A stretch of 44,977 bases of DNA from an uncultured Clostridia bacterium. Lineage in GTDB: Bacteria; Bacillota; Clostridia; Christensenellales; UBA3700. The notes under the pieces were generated by a model. The model searched no databases and was not told the DNA's origin. It saw only the letters and a program-made list of their open reading frames with translations. This document shows, piece after piece, positions 8,222 through 17,523 of this stretch (its first letter is position 1; each line of letters begins with the position of its first letter). The stretch spans positions 1 to 44,977 of the forward strand of contig CAMWIL010000004.1 of NCBI GenBank assembly GCA_947174325.1, read 5' to 3'. Position numbers and translations under genes: made by a program.

Positions 8222-8773
8222 GTGGAAAATAGAGAATACAGAATGTTGGAATATTATAAATCGACAGTAGTTCCTGCATTGATCAAAAAATTCAATTACA
8301 AGAACGTCAACGAAGTTCCGAAACTTGAAAAGGTAGTTCTTAATATGGGACTCGGCGACGTAAAAGACAACAGCAAGAGCCTTCAACAAGCGATTGAAGA
8401 ACTCAAAATGATCGCAGGTCAAGCTCCCGCTGAATGTAAAGCAAAGAAGAGCGTTGCAAACTTCAAAGTCAGAGAAGGTATGGTAATCGGCGCAAAGGTT
8501 ACTCTTCGCGGTAAAAAGATGTACGACTTTATGGATAAACTCGTATCCGTCGCGCTTCCCCGCGTAAGAGACTTTAAGGGCGTGCCAAACGATTCTTTTG
8601 ACGGACGTGGCAACTACGCAATGGGCGTTAAGGAACAAATCATCTTCCCGGAAATTCAATACGACAAGGTAGAGAAGGTAAGAGGTTTTGACGTTATCGT
8701 CGTTACAACTGCAAAAACAGACGAAGAGGCTAAGGAGTTGTTGACTCTCCTCGGTATGCCTTTTGTGAAATAA
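8222..8773 (+). CDS. rplE: 50S ribosomal protein L5
   Basis: The product matches L5, with [17 protein letters not shown] and the C-terminal [20 protein letters not shown]5 binds 5S rRNA and forms the B1b bridge with S13. The best start is GTG 8222, 9 nt after GGAGG, giving 183 residues; an ATG at 8243 would trim seven residues and lacks a nearby ribosome binding site. Confidence 0.97.
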   Translation: MENREYRMLEYYKSTVVPALIKKFNYKNVNEVPKLEKVVLNMGLGDVKDNSKSLQQAIEELKMIAGQAPAECKAKKSVANFKVREGMVIGAKVTLRGKKMYDFMDKLVSVALPRVRDFKGVPNDSFDGRGNYAMGVKEQIIFPEIQYDKVEKVRGFDVIVVTTAKTDEEAKELLTLLGMPFVK

Positions 8774-8785
8774 GGAGATTAGAAA

Positions 8786-8971
8786 ATGGCTAAAAAAGCA
8801 ATGATCAACAAACAACAAAAGACTCCAAAGTACTCCACAAGAGCATACACGAGATGCCAAATTTGTGGAAGACCGCACGCAGTATTAAGAAAGTACGGAA
8901 TTTGCAGAATTTGCTTCAGAGAACTCGCATACAAGGGCGAGATCCCCGGAGTAAAGAAGGCAAGTTGGTAA
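8786..8971 (+). CDS. rpsN: 30S ribosomal protein S14, zinc-binding type
   Basis: The 61-residue protein is the short zinc-dependent S14, with C24-x2-C27 and C40-x2-C43 (RCQICGRPH and [10 protein letters not shown]) and the family C-terminus GVKKASW. This is the housekeeping form in Gram-positive bacteria; the zinc-free paralog is not present in this window. It lies 12 nt after rplE and 16 nt before rpsH, the normal spc order. Confidence 0.97.
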   Translation: MAKKAMINKQQKTPKYSTRAYTRCQICGRPHAVLRKYGICRICFRELAYKGEIPGVKKASW

Positions 8972-8987
8972 TAGGAGGACATTTACT

Positions 8988-9386
8988 ATGATGATAACTG
9001 ACCCAATCGCAGATATGCTTACACGTATCCGTAACGGTTTGGTAGCAAAGCACGAAAGTGTCGAGATGCCAAGCTCCAAGATGAAAAAAGCGATCGCTCA
9101 AATTTTGACAGACGAGGGCTTCATCAACGGATTTGAAATAGTAGAAGGCGAAGTTCAAAGTGTTATGAAGGTAAATTTGAAGTATGGACCCAATAATGAA
9201 AAGGTCATTTCGGGTATAAAGCGTATTTCCAAGCCAGGTCTTAGAGTATACGCTAATTCGGAAAATCTTCCTGTCGTGCTCAACGGTTTGGGAATAGCTA
9301 TTGTTTCCACGTCCAAGGGCGTTATGACAGATAAGAAGGCACGCGCAGCGCACATCGGCGGAGAAGTGCTCGCTTACGTTTGGTAA
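8988..9386 (+). CDS. rpsH: 30S ribosomal protein S8
   Basis: The 132-residue protein has MTDPIADML-type S8 N-terminal sequence (here [17 protein letters not shown]) and the C-terminal [18 protein letters not shown] block. S8 is a primary 16S binder and, in E. coli, the spc-operon repressor. Two ATGs in a row leave the start uncertain by one codon. AGGAGG is 9 nt upstream. Confidence 0.98.
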   Translation: MMITDPIADMLTRIRNGLVAKHESVEMPSSKMKKAIAQILTDEGFINGFEIVEGEVQSVMKVNLKYGPNNEKVISGIKRISKPGLRVYANSENLPVVLNGLGIAIVSTSKGVMTDKKARAAHIGGEVLAYVW

Positions 9387-9404
9387 TAGGGAGGTAAAGG
9401 AATT

Positions 9405-9947
9405 ATGTCAAGAATAGGTAGACTTCCGGTGGCTATCCCACAAGGCGTAGAAGTAAGCGTTTCGCCGGAAAACGTTGTTACCGTAAAAGGTCAAAAAGGT
9501 ACTTTGACTCTCAGCGTAAACAGTGTTATTTCCGTTGCGGTAGAAGACAATTCGGTTAAGGTTACAAGACCCAACGACGAAAAGAACGTAAAAGCCATGC
9601 ACGGACTTTACAGAAAACTTATCGCCAACATGGTAGAGGGCGTTTCCAAAGGTTTTGAAAAATCTTTGATCCTCAACGGCGTAGGTTACAAGGTAGCTAA
9701 GCAAGGCAAGAAGATCGTCCTCAGCGTAGGATATTCTCATCCGGTCGAGATCGAAGAAGTACCGGGCATCACTTACGAGTGTCCGTCTACTACCGAAGTC
9801 GTAGTCAAGGGTATCAATAAAGAATTGGTAGGTCAAATGGCTGCCAATATCAGAAAAGTTCGCAATCCTGATCCGTACCACGTATACGGTATTCGTTATA
9901 AAGACGAAGTGATCGTACGCAAGGAAGGAAAGACGGGTAAGAAATAA
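9405..9947 (+). CDS. rplF: 50S ribosomal protein L6
   Basis: The 180-residue protein begins [17 protein letters not shown] and ends with [20 protein letters not shown], both L6 signatures, with the tandem two-domain fold. L6 sits near the sarcin-ricin loop and the GTPase-associated centre. A GGAGG site precedes the start, 18 nt after rpsH. Confidence 0.98.
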   Translation: MSRIGRLPVAIPQGVEVSVSPENVVTVKGQKGTLTLSVNSVISVAVEDNSVKVTRPNDEKNVKAMHGLYRKLIANMVEGVSKGFEKSLILNGVGYKVAKQGKKIVLSVGYSHPVEIEEVPGITYECPSTTEVVVKGINKELVGQMAANIRKVRNPDPYHVYGIRYKDEVIVRKEGKTGKK

Positions 9948-9960
9948 GGAGTGAGATAAA

Positions 9961-10329
9961 ATGATTAGTAAGATTGATAAAAATGCCATCAGGCAAAAAA
10001 GACATCAAAGAGTTAGATCAAAAATCAGCGGTACAGCCGAAAGACCTCGCTTCAACGTTTATAGAAGTACCAATAATATCAACGTTCAGATCATCGATGA
10101 CGTTAAAGGTGTAACGCTTGTTTCTTGCTCGACTCTCGACAAGGATATGGTAGCAAAAGTAAAAGGTATGTCTAAGAGCGAAGCGGCAAACGTAGTAGGC
10201 AAGGCAGTTGCCGAAAAGGCTTTGAAAGCAGGCATCACCGAAGTAGTATTCGACAGAGGCGGATATCTTTATACGGGACGTGTAGAGAAAGTAGCCGACG
10301 GCGCAAGAGAAGCCGGTCTTAAATTCTAA
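9961..10329 (+). CDS. rplR: 50S ribosomal protein L18
   Basis: The 122-residue protein contains [20 protein letters not shown] near residue 20 and [20 protein letters not shown] near the C-terminus, the L18 signatures. L18 binds 5S rRNA together with L5 in the central protuberance. It starts 13 nt after rplF and ends 14 nt before rpsE. Confidence 0.98.
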   Translation: MISKIDKNAIRQKRHQRVRSKISGTAERPRFNVYRSTNNINVQIIDDVKGVTLVSCSTLDKDMVAKVKGMSKSEAANVVGKAVAEKALKAGITEVVFDRGGYLYTGRVEKVADGAREAGLKF

Positions 10330-10343
10330 GGAGGTACGGTAAA

Positions 10344-10850
10344 ATGGCAAGAAAAGAGAGATTTAACAATCAAGACGATTTGCTCAATAAACTCATCTGC
10401 GTAAACCGCGTTACGAAAGTAGTAAAAGGCGGTAGAACAATGAGATTTGCTGCTCTTATCGTAGTAGGCGACGGACAAGGTTCTATCGGTCTTGGAATGG
10501 GCAAGGCGGGCGAAGTGCCGGAAGCTATTCGTAAAGCTACTGCCGAAGCTAAGCGCAATATGATCAAGATCGCGACCGTAGATACGACTGTTCCGCACGA
10601 GGCAATCGGCAACTTCGGAAGTTCTAAGGTTATCATAATGCCTGCCAGCGCAGGTACCGGTGTTATCGCCGGCGGTCCGGTTCGTGCCGTACTCGAATGC
10701 GCAGGTATCAAGGACGTAAGAACGAAGTCTATGGGAAGCAACAATAAAATCAACTGCGTAAAAGCAACTTTTGCAGGACTTGCAAGTATGAAAACGGCAG
10801 AACAAATTGCCGCGCTCAGAGGTAAGAGCGTAGAAGAAATTTTGGGCTAA
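10344..10850 (+). CDS. rpsE: 30S ribosomal protein S5
   Basis: The 168-residue protein has the S5 double-stranded RNA-binding domain ([20 protein letters not shown]) and the C-terminal [15 protein letters not shown] region. S5 helps fidelity and forms the mRNA entry pore with S3 and S4. The ATG follows AGGAGG by 9 nt. Confidence 0.98.
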   Translation: MARKERFNNQDDLLNKLICVNRVTKVVKGGRTMRFAALIVVGDGQGSIGLGMGKAGEVPEAIRKATAEAKRNMIKIATVDTTVPHEAIGNFGSSKVIIMPASAGTGVIAGGPVRAVLECAGIKDVRTKSMGSNNKINCVKATFAGLASMKTAEQIAALRGKSVEEILG

Positions 10851-10861
10851 GGAGGCGACTT

Positions 10862-11041
10862 ATGGAAAAGATTAAGGTTACACTCGTAAAGAGCACGATA
10901 GGTTGCACGCAAAAGCAGAAGGATACCGTAAAGGCTCTCGGTCTTCATAAGATCGGCAGCAGCAACGTTATCACGTCAAATGCTTGTTCAGAAGGTATGC
11001 TCAAAATCGTTTCGCACCTCGTAATGATTGAGCAAGCGTAA
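10862..11041 (+). CDS. rpmD: 50S ribosomal protein L30
   Basis: This 59-codon gene reads [20 protein letters not shown] at its start and matches L30, including the [18 protein letters not shown] segment. It lies 11 nt after rpsE with AAGGAGG before the ATG, and 13 nt before rplO, exactly where rpmD is expected. L30 is a small peripheral 23S-binding protein. Confidence 0.96.
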   Translation: MEKIKVTLVKSTIGCTQKQKDTVKALGLHKIGSSNVITSNACSEGMLKIVSHLVMIEQA

Positions 11042-11054
11042 GGGAGAGTATAAG

Positions 11055-11498
11055 ATGAAATTGAGTAATATGGCTCCGGCAGACGGAGCAAAGACGCAAT
11101 CCAAAAGACTCGGCAGAGGTATCGGTTCGGGTCTCGGCAAGACTTCCGGCAAAGGTCACAAGGGTCAATGGGCTCGTAGTGGCGGCGGTGTAAGACCCGG
11201 CTTTGAAGGCGGTCAAATGCCTCTCGTAAGAAGAATTCCGAAGAGAGGTTTCAACAACGTATTCAAAAAAGAATATTCTATCGTCAACGTAAGCGCTTTG
11301 GAGCAGTTCGAAGACGGTACGGAAATTACAGCAGACTTTCTTCTTGAGAAGGGCGTGCTTAGTAAGGTTGAACCTTATGGTTTGAAGGTTCTTGGCAACG
11401 GTACATTAACTAAAAAACTTGAGGTTAAAGCAAACAAATTTACTAAGTCAGCTGCGGAAATAATTGAAAAAGCAGGTGGCAAAGCAGAGGTGCTATAA
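11055..11498 (+). CDS. rplO: 50S ribosomal protein L15
   Basis: The product (147 residues from ATG 11055) begins [20 protein letters not shown] and contains the glycine-rich [18 protein letters not shown] loop, the L15 hallmark. An upstream in-frame TTG (11028) lies within rpmD and is not needed: GGGAGAG precedes 11055. L15 binds 23S rRNA in late assembly. Its stop overlaps the secY start by one base. Confidence 0.97.
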   Translation: MKLSNMAPADGAKTQSKRLGRGIGSGLGKTSGKGHKGQWARSGGGVRPGFEGGQMPLVRRIPKRGFNNVFKKEYSIVNVSALEQFEDGTEITADFLLEKGVLSKVEPYGLKVLGNGTLTKKLEVKANKFTKSAAEIIEKAGGKAEVL

Positions 11499-12832
11499 TG
11501 TGGCAAACTATTAAAAACGCATTTAGCGATAAAAGCATCAGAAGCAGAATGTTCGCAACCTTCGGAATCCTTTTGGCTTTCCGTATAGGTTGCTGGATAC
11601 CGCTTCCGGGAATATCCGTAGATTTTTACAGCGCTCAGTTTGACTTGTCGAACAATTCGAGCCAAAATACGATATTCCAACTTTTGAGTATGATGAGCGG
11701 CGGCTCGATGCAGTATTTGACGTTGTTCGCGCTGGGTATCTTGCCGTTTATCAACAGCTTTATCATAATGCAGTTGCTCACACTGATCATTCCTCCGCTT
11801 GAAAGACTTTCCAAGCAAGGTGATGAGGGGCGTGAAAAAATTACGATAATCACGAGATACGTTGCAATAGTACTTGCAGTAGTTCAAGCAATCGGTATCG
11901 TCGTAGCTTACAAGGATTATATTGATCCTATGTTCGGCGAGGCAAAAGGTTGGTTGACGGCGATAATGCTCATTGCTCTTCTCGTTGCAGGAAGTACGGT
12001 CGTAATGTGGCTTGGCGAAAGAATTACCGAACTCGGTATTGGAAACGGAACGTCGCTTATAATTTTCAGCGGTATCCTATCTTCTTTTGGCTTGGCAATG
12101 GTCAACACCATTCCTCAAATAAAAACCGATACAACAAAGATTTGGAACTTATTGGGATATATAGTAGTAGTATTGTTGCTATTTTTGTTCATTGTATTCG
12201 TAGACGGCGGAGAGAGAAGGATCAAAGTCAACTACGCAAAACAAGTCAAGGGCAACAAGATGTACGGCGGACAATCGACGTTTATTCCTATCAAGGTAAA
12301 CAGTTCGGGCGTTATGCCTATCATCTTCGCATCGTCGTTTATGACCATCCCGATGATGATATTCCAATTCGTAGGACAGGATTCGCAACATTTTAACAAC
12401 TATATGATTTTCTGCTATCCAGGCACGTCTACAAACCAGTGGCAATGGGTAGGTTGGGTATTCTACTATTTGGTAATGTTGGGATTGATAATCTTCTTCG
12501 CATACTTCTACGCGCAGATACAGTTCAATCCGCAAGACGTTGCGAGAAACCTTCAACAGTACGGCGGTACGATACAAGGTATCAGAGGCGGTAAGCCGAC
12601 CAGCGATTACCTTGCAAAAATAAATAACAAAATAGTCTTGTTCGGAGCGTTGTTCCTTGGATTTATTGCGATAATCCCTGCGGCTCTCTTCCAACTTTTG
12701 GGAAATGACTTGGGATTGACCAACGCGATATCCTCGACGGGTATGCTGATCGCGGTAAGCGTAGCGTTGGAGTTCAACAAGCAACTCGAAGGACAACTTA
12801 TGATGAAGCACTACAAAGGCTTCCTTAAATAA
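11498..12832 (+). CDS. secY: protein translocase subunit SecY
   Basis: The 444-residue protein is the channel of the Sec translocon, with ten predicted membrane spans beginning at about residue 20 (FATFGILLAFRIGCWIPLPG). The family segment GILPFINSFIIMQLLTLIIP is at about residues 79-98 and the cytoplasmic loop PLERLSKQGDEGREKI follows. The C-terminal region near EGQLMMKHYKGFL is also typical. It is coupled to rplO by a one-base overlap, as in many Firmicutes, and is followed by adk. Confidence 0.98.
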   Translation: MWQTIKNAFSDKSIRSRMFATFGILLAFRIGCWIPLPGISVDFYSAQFDLSNNSSQNTIFQLLSMMSGGSMQYLTLFALGILPFINSFIIMQLLTLIIPPLERLSKQGDEGREKITIITRYVAIVLAVVQAIGIVVAYKDYIDPMFGEAKGWLTAIMLIALLVAGSTVVMWLGERITELGIGNGTSLIIFSGILSSFGLAMVNTIPQIKTDTTKIWNLLGYIVVVLLLFLFIVFVDGGERRIKVNYAKQVKGNKMYGGQSTFIPIKVNSSGVMPIIFASSFMTIPMMIFQFVGQDSQHFNNYMIFCYPGTSTNQWQWVGWVFYYLVMLGLIIFFAYFYAQIQFNPQDVARNLQQYGGTIQGIRGGKPTSDYLAKINNKIVLFGALFLGFIAIIPAALFQLLGNDLGLTNAISSTGMLIAVSVALEFNKQLEGQLMMKHYKGFLK

Positions 12833-12843
12833 TGAAGGCTGTT

Positions 12844-13467
12844 ATGAACTTGGTATTTTTAGGCGCGCCGGGCGCTGGCAAAGGCACCCAGGCGACGCGT
12901 ATATGCGGCAAGTACGATATACCTCACGTCTCTACGGGAGATATTTTGAGGGCGAACATCAAGGCGGGTACTCCGTTGGGCGTAGAAGCTAAGGCTTTTA
13001 TAGACAAGGGCTTGCTAGTGCCTGACGAGGTCGTTATAGGACTTGTCGAGCAAAGACTTGCCGAGGAAGATTGTAAGAAGGGATACCTTCTCGACGGTTT
13101 TCCAAGGACGCTTGAACAAGCTGAAGCTTTGAGTAAGTTTTCCGACGTTACCGTTGCGGTCAATATCCAAGTGGACGCAGATATGGTGATCGAGAGAATA
13201 GCCGGCAGAAGAATGTGCAAGTGCGGAGAAAGTTATCATATATCTTGGTACAACTCCGACAAGTGCCAAAAGTGCGGAAGCGCGTTGTATCAAAGAGACG
13301 ACGACAAAGAAGATACTGTCAAGGCAAGACTTGAAGTATACGAGAGACAGACCGCGCCTTTGATTGATTACTACAATAAAAAGGGCGTACTCAAAAACGT
13401 CGACGGCATGAAAGGTATGGAAGAAGTCTTTGAAGACATCGTGGAGATTTTAGATGATAACGATTAA
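12844..13467 (+). CDS. adk: adenylate kinase (LID zinc-knuckle variant)
   Basis: Adk interconverts ATP plus AMP with two ADP. The P-loop GAPGAGKGTQ is at the N-terminus, followed by the AMP-binding GYLLDGFPRTLEQAE segment and the LID ending in LYQRDDD. The LID carries C125, C127, C141 and C144, so the first pair is C-x-C instead of the usual C-x2-C and the loop between pairs is shortened. I prefer ATG 12844 (MNLVFLGAPG, 207 residues), with AAGG 5 nt upstream. ATG 12832, overlapping the secY stop, would add four residues. The gene overlaps map by 14 nt. Confidence 0.95.
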   Translation: MNLVFLGAPGAGKGTQATRICGKYDIPHVSTGDILRANIKAGTPLGVEAKAFIDKGLLVPDEVVIGLVEQRLAEEDCKKGYLLDGFPRTLEQAEALSKFSDVTVAVNIQVDADMVIERIAGRRMCKCGESYHISWYNSDKCQKCGSALYQRDDDKEDTVKARLEVYERQTAPLIDYYNKKGVLKNVDGMKGMEEVFEDIVEILDDND

Positions 13468-14200
13468 GACGCCTGATGAGATCGTATTGATGCGTAAGGC
13501 AAATCAAATTGTCAAAGATACTCTCGATATGTTGCAAGACAATATAAAAGAGGGAATGACGACCGCGCAACTTGATAAGATGGCGCACGATCACATTGTG
13601 AAGTGCAACGCGATCCCGTCATTTTTAGGATACGGCGGTTTTCCCGCGTCCATATGTACGTCGATAAACGAGCAAGTCGTTCACGGAATACCTTCTCAAA
13701 AGACCGTTATCAAAGAGGGCGACATAGTCAGCGTAGATTGCGGAAGTATCTATAAAGGTTACAACGGCGACGCTGCGAGGACGTTCGAGATAGGTAAAGT
13801 GAGTCAGGAAAAGCATAACCTTGTCGAAGTAACAAAACAATCTTTCTTCGAGGGAGTGAAAATTCTCAAAGAAGGCGTAAGGCTTGGCGATTTGGGATAT
13901 GCGATACAGAGTTACGCCGAGAGTTTCGGTTACGGCGTGGTAAGAGATCTGGTCGGACACGGTATCGGAAGAGAAATGCACGAAGATCCGCAAGTTCCCA
14001 ACTACGGACGTCAAGGTCACGGTATGCGACTCAAAAAGCATATGACCATTGCCATAGAACCTATGATAAATATGGGAACTCATAAGGTCTACGTACTTGA
14101 CGACGGTTGGACGATAGTGACTAGGGACAATTTACCGTCGGCGCACTACGAAAACACCGTATTGATAACCGAAGAGGGAGTGGAAATACTCTCGTTATGA
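13454..14200 (+). CDS. map: methionine aminopeptidase, type I
   Basis: The 248-residue enzyme removes N-terminal methionine from nascent proteins. The metal site is visible: D95 and D106 in VDCGSIYKGYNGDAARTF, the histidine of GHGIGREMHEDP, the glutamate of IAIEPM and the last glutamate in LITEEGVE. The length and absence of an N-terminal zinc finger fit the short type Ia form. Its start lies inside the end of adk (14-nt overlap), the usual secY-adk-map coupling. Confidence 0.97.
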   Translation: MITIKTPDEIVLMRKANQIVKDTLDMLQDNIKEGMTTAQLDKMAHDHIVKCNAIPSFLGYGGFPASICTSINEQVVHGIPSQKTVIKEGDIVSVDCGSIYKGYNGDAARTFEIGKVSQEKHNLVEVTKQSFFEGVKILKEGVRLGDLGYAIQSYAESFGYGVVRDLVGHGIGREMHEDPQVPNYGRQGHGMRLKKHMTIAIEPMINMGTHKVYVLDDGWTIVTRDNLPSAHYENTVLITEEGVEILSL

Positions 14201-14207
14201 GGCGAAA

Positions 14208-14456
14208 ATGAGCGTTAATGTCGGAGACGTCGTGATTTCAAAAAGAGGTCATGATGCCAAGAAGATTTTTATGATAGTCGCTACGCTTAACGAAGATTAC
14301 GTTTTGATAGCCGACGGAAAGTCGAGGAAACTGGACTCGCCTAAGCAAAAGAACGTAAAACATCTCAAAGTGATTGCGGCGGCGGACGAAAGACTTAACG
14401 AAGTCGTAGACGACAAGAGTATCGTAAACAAACTCGATCAATTTCAAACCGAATGA
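14208..14456 (+). CDS. KOW-domain RNA-binding protein (82 aa)
   Basis: The protein has a KOW-like opening ([20 protein letters not shown]) and a strand-rich core, resembling the L14e-like small proteins found between map and infA in many Clostridia. The role is probably RNA or ribosome binding, but it is not defined. It follows map by 7 nt and precedes infA by 13 nt, so it is cotranscribed with the ribosomal genes. Position supports the assignment as much as sequence does. Confidence 0.85.
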   Translation: MSVNVGDVVISKRGHDAKKIFMIVATLNEDYVLIADGKSRKLDSPKQKNVKHLKVIAAADERLNEVVDDKSIVNKLDQFQTE

Positions 14457-14469
14457 ACAGGAGGTATCT

Positions 14470-14691
14470 ATGTCTAAGGAAGACGTAATCGAGGCTGAAG
14501 GAAAAGTAATAGAAGTATTGCCAAACACCAATTTCAGAGTTGAGTTGTCCAACGGACACGTCATAGTTGCGTATCTGTCGGGAAAATTGAGAAAGAACTA
14601 TATCAAAATTCTCGAAGGCGACGCAGTAAAAGTAGAATTAAGTCCATACGATTTGACAAAAGGAAGAATTGTATGGCGTAATAAGAACTAA
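14470..14691 (+). CDS. infA: translation initiation factor IF-1
   Basis: The 73-residue S1/OB-fold protein reads [20 protein letters not shown] at the start and contains the core [20 protein letters not shown] and the RIVWRNK end, all IF-1 signatures. IF-1 binds the A site during initiation. AGGAGG precedes the start by 6 nt, and rpmJ follows after 14 nt. Confidence 0.98.
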   Translation: MSKEDVIEAEGKVIEVLPNTNFRVELSNGHVIVAYLSGKLRKNYIKILEGDAVKVELSPYDLTKGRIVWRNKN

Positions 14692-14705
14692 CGGAGGATA
14701 TAACA

Positions 14706-14822
14706 ATGAAAGTTAGACCATCAGTAAAACCGATGTGCGACAAGTGCAAGGTTATAAAGAGAAACGGAGCCGTTATGATCATCTGCTCCAAATACAAAAA
14801 GCATAAGCAGAAACAAGGCTAA
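14706..14822 (+). CDS. rpmJ: 50S ribosomal protein L36, zinc-binding type
   Basis: This 38-residue protein reads [19 protein letters not shown] at the start and has zinc ligands C11, C14, C27 and H33. It is one residue longer than the common 37-residue form, with an extra position between C27 and the histidine. ACGGAGG lies 9 nt upstream. It is the last gene before a terminator and a new promoter. Confidence 0.96.
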   Translation: MKVRPSVKPMCDKCKVIKRNGAVMIICSKYKKHKQKQG

Positions 14823-14851
14823 GAGCTAAAACTCTTGAATATTAAAAGAGC

Positions 14852-14884
14852 AAAAAGGATTATGGAAACCCCATAATTCCTTTA
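14852..14884 (+). terminator. terminator after rpmJ
   Basis: AAAGGATTATGG pairs with CCATAATTCCTTT (one bulged T) around a 4-nt loop, followed by a TT-containing A/T tract. It separates the spc part from the rpsM promoter and may allow partial read-through. Confidence 0.55.
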
Positions 14885-14921
14885 TTGCGTAAAAAAAGAT
14901 AAAAAATATGTATTATAATGC

Positions 14922-14950
14922 TTGCAAGATTTATTAAATCGTGTTATAAT
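14922..14950 (+). promoter_or_regulatory. promoter of the rpsM-rpsK-rpsD-rpoA-rplQ operon
   Basis: TTGCAA (14922-14927), an exact 17-nt spacer and TATAAT (14945-14950) make a strong vegetative promoter. It leaves a leader of about 125 nt before rpsM. Confidence 0.75.
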
Positions 14951-14956
14951 ACCAAC

Positions 14957-15083
14957 GCAAAATAGACATTAATCGTTGGGGAGCGGCTAATAGGTTGTTT
15001 CATTCCAAGTACAACAGACAATCTAACTTCTCGTAGCGTTTAATAATATAATAAACATTTTATTAAATTATTGGAGGTATCAA
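14957..15083 (+). promoter_or_regulatory. structured leader upstream of rpsM
   Basis: The leader contains TAGGTTGT (14991-14998), which can pair with ACAATCTA (15018-15025) with one G-U pair, and an outer CCAACG/CGTTGG pair (14952-14957 with 14974-14979) at the very start. A GGAGG site precedes rpsM. This could be an autogenous S4- or S13-type leader, but no known family is recognised. Confidence 0.35.
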
Positions 15084-15455
15084 ATGGCTCGTATTAGTGG
15101 CGTTGATTTGCCAAATGAGAAAAGAGTTGAGATCGGACTTACCTATATCTACGGTATCGGAAGAGTTACGTCCAACAAAATTCTCGCTGATACAGGTATA
15201 AATCCTGACACAAGAGTCAGAGATTTGACTGATGAGGAAGTAAACAAGATTCGTGAGTACATCGACCACAACAATATTATGGTTGAGGGTGATTTGAAGC
15301 GCGAAATCAAGATGAACATCAAGAGATTGCAGGAAATAGGTTGTTACCGCGGCGTAAGACACCGTAAGGGATTGCCTGTTCGCGGTCAGAGTACAAAGCA
15401 AAATGCTCGTACAAGAAAAGGTCCGAAGAAGACCGTTAGCCGTAAGAAGAAATAA
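15084..15455 (+). CDS. rpsM: 30S ribosomal protein S13
   Basis: The 123-residue protein begins [20 protein letters not shown] and has the [20 protein letters not shown] block and a basic C-terminal tail. S13 sits in the 30S head and contacts L5 and P-site tRNA. It is the first gene of the alpha operon, with GGAGG 8 nt upstream and a dedicated promoter. Confidence 0.98.
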   Translation: MARISGVDLPNEKRVEIGLTYIYGIGRVTSNKILADTGINPDTRVRDLTDEEVNKIREYIDHNNIMVEGDLKREIKMNIKRLQEIGCYRGVRHRKGLPVRGQSTKQNARTRKGPKKTVSRKKK

Positions 15456-15468
15456 GGAGGAGTGAAAA

Positions 15469-15864
15469 ATGGCAGTTGCTAAAAAAGTTACAAAAAAGCG
15501 TGTAGCAAACAAGCGTCGCGGTGAAAACGGATGCGCTCACATTCACGCCTCTTTCAACAACACCATCGTTACGATAACAGATACGCAAGGCAATGCTATC
15601 AGTTGGTCGAGCGCGGGCAAGCTTCAACTCAGAGGTAGCAAGAAGTCCACGCCGTTTGCCGCTCAAATCGTCAGCGAAGACGCAGGTAAGGTTGCTTACG
15701 ATGCAGGTGTTAGAAACGTGGAAGTATATGTCAAGGGACCGGGTAGCGGCAGAGAATCCGCAATCAGAGCCCTTCAAAACGTAGGATTGAACGTTACGCT
15801 TATCAAAGACGTATCTCCGATCCCGCACAACGGCTGTCGCCCACCAAAGCGCAGAAGACTCTAA
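15469..15864 (+). CDS. rpsK: 30S ribosomal protein S11
   Basis: The 131-residue protein contains [20 protein letters not shown] near residue 25 and ends with PPKRRRL preceded by PIPHNGCR, all S11 signatures. S11 lies on the 30S platform near the E site. It follows rpsM by 13 nt and precedes rpsD by 21 nt. Confidence 0.98.
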   Translation: MAVAKKVTKKRVANKRRGENGCAHIHASFNNTIVTITDTQGNAISWSSAGKLQLRGSKKSTPFAAQIVSEDAGKVAYDAGVRNVEVYVKGPGSGRESAIRALQNVGLNVTLIKDVSPIPHNGCRPPKRRRL

Positions 15865-15885
15865 TATAGGAGGTTAAGCAAGAAT

Positions 15886-16509
15886 ATGGCTAGATATACA
15901 GGCCCAGATTGTCGTCAATGCAGACGCGAGGGCGAAAAATTATTTTTGAAAGGCGATAAGTGTTATTCGGAAAAGTGTCCTTTTGTCAAGAACAGCACTC
16001 CTCCGGGACAGCACGGCGCCGCTCGTAAGAAAAACAGCGAATACGCAACACAGTTGAGAGAAAAGCAGAAGACCAAGAGAATTTACGGTCTTTGCGAAAA
16101 ACAATTCAGAGGATATTACGACAAAGCCGAAAAGATGAGGGGTATTACCGGTGAAAACATGCTCATTCTTCTCGAAAGAAGACTTGACAATACCGTTTAC
16201 CGTCTCGGTTTGGCATCTTCCCGTTCTATGGCAAGACAGATCGTAAATCACGGTTTGATCACCGTCAACGGTAATTGCGTAAACATTCCGTCTTTCCTCG
16301 TAAAGAAAGGCGACGTGATAAGTGTAAAGGAAAACAAAGCCGACAAGAAGGTATTCAGCGGTATCAAGGAGGCTAAGACACTCAATCTTCCAAAGTGGTT
16401 GACGTTTGACAACGCGACAATGACCGGTACGGTCGTAGAGTTGCCGGAGAGAGCTGACGTTGAGCAAAAGATTGAAGAGCATATGATTGTCGAGTTGTAT
16501 TCTAAGTAA
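15886..16509 (+). CDS. rpsD: 30S ribosomal protein S4, zinc-binding type
   Basis: The 207-residue protein carries the four-cysteine N-terminal zinc site C9, C12, C26 and C31, followed by the S4 RNA-binding domain ([19 protein letters not shown]). S4 nucleates 30S assembly and can repress alpha operons. It is the first of the two genes preceding rplQ, 43 nt upstream of rpoA. Confidence 0.98.
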   Translation: MARYTGPDCRQCRREGEKLFLKGDKCYSEKCPFVKNSTPPGQHGAARKKNSEYATQLREKQKTKRIYGLCEKQFRGYYDKAEKMRGITGENMLILLERRLDNTVYRLGLASSRSMARQIVNHGLITVNGNCVNIPSFLVKKGDVISVKENKADKKVFSGIKEAKTLNLPKWLTFDNATMTGTVVELPERADVEQKIEEHMIVELYSK

Positions 16510-16552
16510 TACGTTTTGACGCTATGCCAAATCATTGAAAAGGAGGCTTACA

Positions 16553-17506
16553 ATGATAGAAATTCAAAAACCAAATATTAACAGAGAAGATATTGAAGTC
16601 GGCAGAAAGACGAGATATTCGATCGAACCGCTTGAAAGAGGTTTCGGTACGACTCTCGGCAACAGCCTTAGAAGAATACTTTTGGGAGCTTTACCGGGCG
16701 CGGCTGCCGTTGGAATCAGAATAAACGGCGTTCAGCACGAGTTCACTTCTATTCCGGGTATCAAAGAAGACGTGACCGATATTATCCTCAACGTCAAGGG
16801 TCTTGCAGTCAAGGCTCACACCGAGGATAAGAACTTCAAACAACTCTGTACTATCAATAAATATACCGCGGGCGTAGTTACCGCCGGCGACATCTCTCAC
16901 AGCGACGATATCGAGATACTTAATCCGGATCTTGAAATTTGCACTCTCGACGAGGGCGCAAGCTTGGAAATGGAAATCTATATCGGCGTTGGCAGAGGAT
17001 ACGTAAGCGCAAGTGAAAATAAGGATGCGGAACAAGGTATCGGATATATCCCCGTAGACTCTATTTTTACTCCGGTAATTGCAGCTAGTTATCAGGTAGA
17101 AAGCACCAGAAAGGGACAGGACATCAATTTTGACAAACTCACTATTGACGTTACTACCGATGGAACTGCTACCCCTAACGAAGTAATCAGTTTGTCCGCG
17201 AAGATCATGAACGACCATCTCGGTATTTTCGTAAGACTTGTGGATAACATGGAAGAAAAAGAGATTCTTATAAGCCAAGACAACGAGTCGCAGGCTAAGA
17301 TCTACGAAATGGTGATCGAAGATTTGGATTTGTCCGTAAGATCTTACAACTGTCTTAGAAGAGCGGGTATCAACACCGTTAAAGATTTGATCGAAAAGAC
17401 AGAAGACGACATGCTCAAGGTTAGAAATCTCGGAAAGAAATCACTTGAAGAAGTCATGAAGAAAATAGACGACCTTGGTCTTAAACTCAAAGACAAGGAT
17501 GAATAA
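16553..17506 (+). CDS. rpoA: DNA-directed RNA polymerase subunit alpha
   Basis: The 317-residue protein has the dimerising N-terminal domain (FGTTLGNSLRRILLGALPGA) and the C-terminal helix-hairpin-helix domain (LDLSVRSYNCLRRAGINTVK) that contacts UP elements and activators. The start at ATG 16553 has GGAGG 7 nt upstream; an in-frame TTG at 16535 would include that site and is rejected. A second, unrelated gene here (32571) carries a similar C-terminal-domain fold. Confidence 0.97.
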   Translation: MIEIQKPNINREDIEVGRKTRYSIEPLERGFGTTLGNSLRRILLGALPGAAAVGIRINGVQHEFTSIPGIKEDVTDIILNVKGLAVKAHTEDKNFKQLCTINKYTAGVVTAGDISHSDDIEILNPDLEICTLDEGASLEMEIYIGVGRGYVSASENKDAEQGIGYIPVDSIFTPVIAASYQVESTRKGQDINFDKLTIDVTTDGTATPNEVISLSAKIMNDHLGIFVRLVDNMEEKEILISQDNESQAKIYEMVIEDLDLSVRSYNCLRRAGINTVKDLIEKTEDDMLKVRNLGKKSLEEVMKKIDDLGLKLKDKDE

Positions 17507-17523
17507 TTAGGAGGTAGAGAAAA

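Noticed and set aside
7430-8878. 482-codon open frame on the minus strand across rplN-rpsN
   Set aside because: It is antisense to conserved ribosomal genes and its sequence is Phe/Cys/Tyr-rich without any domain; it is a codon-bias shadow.
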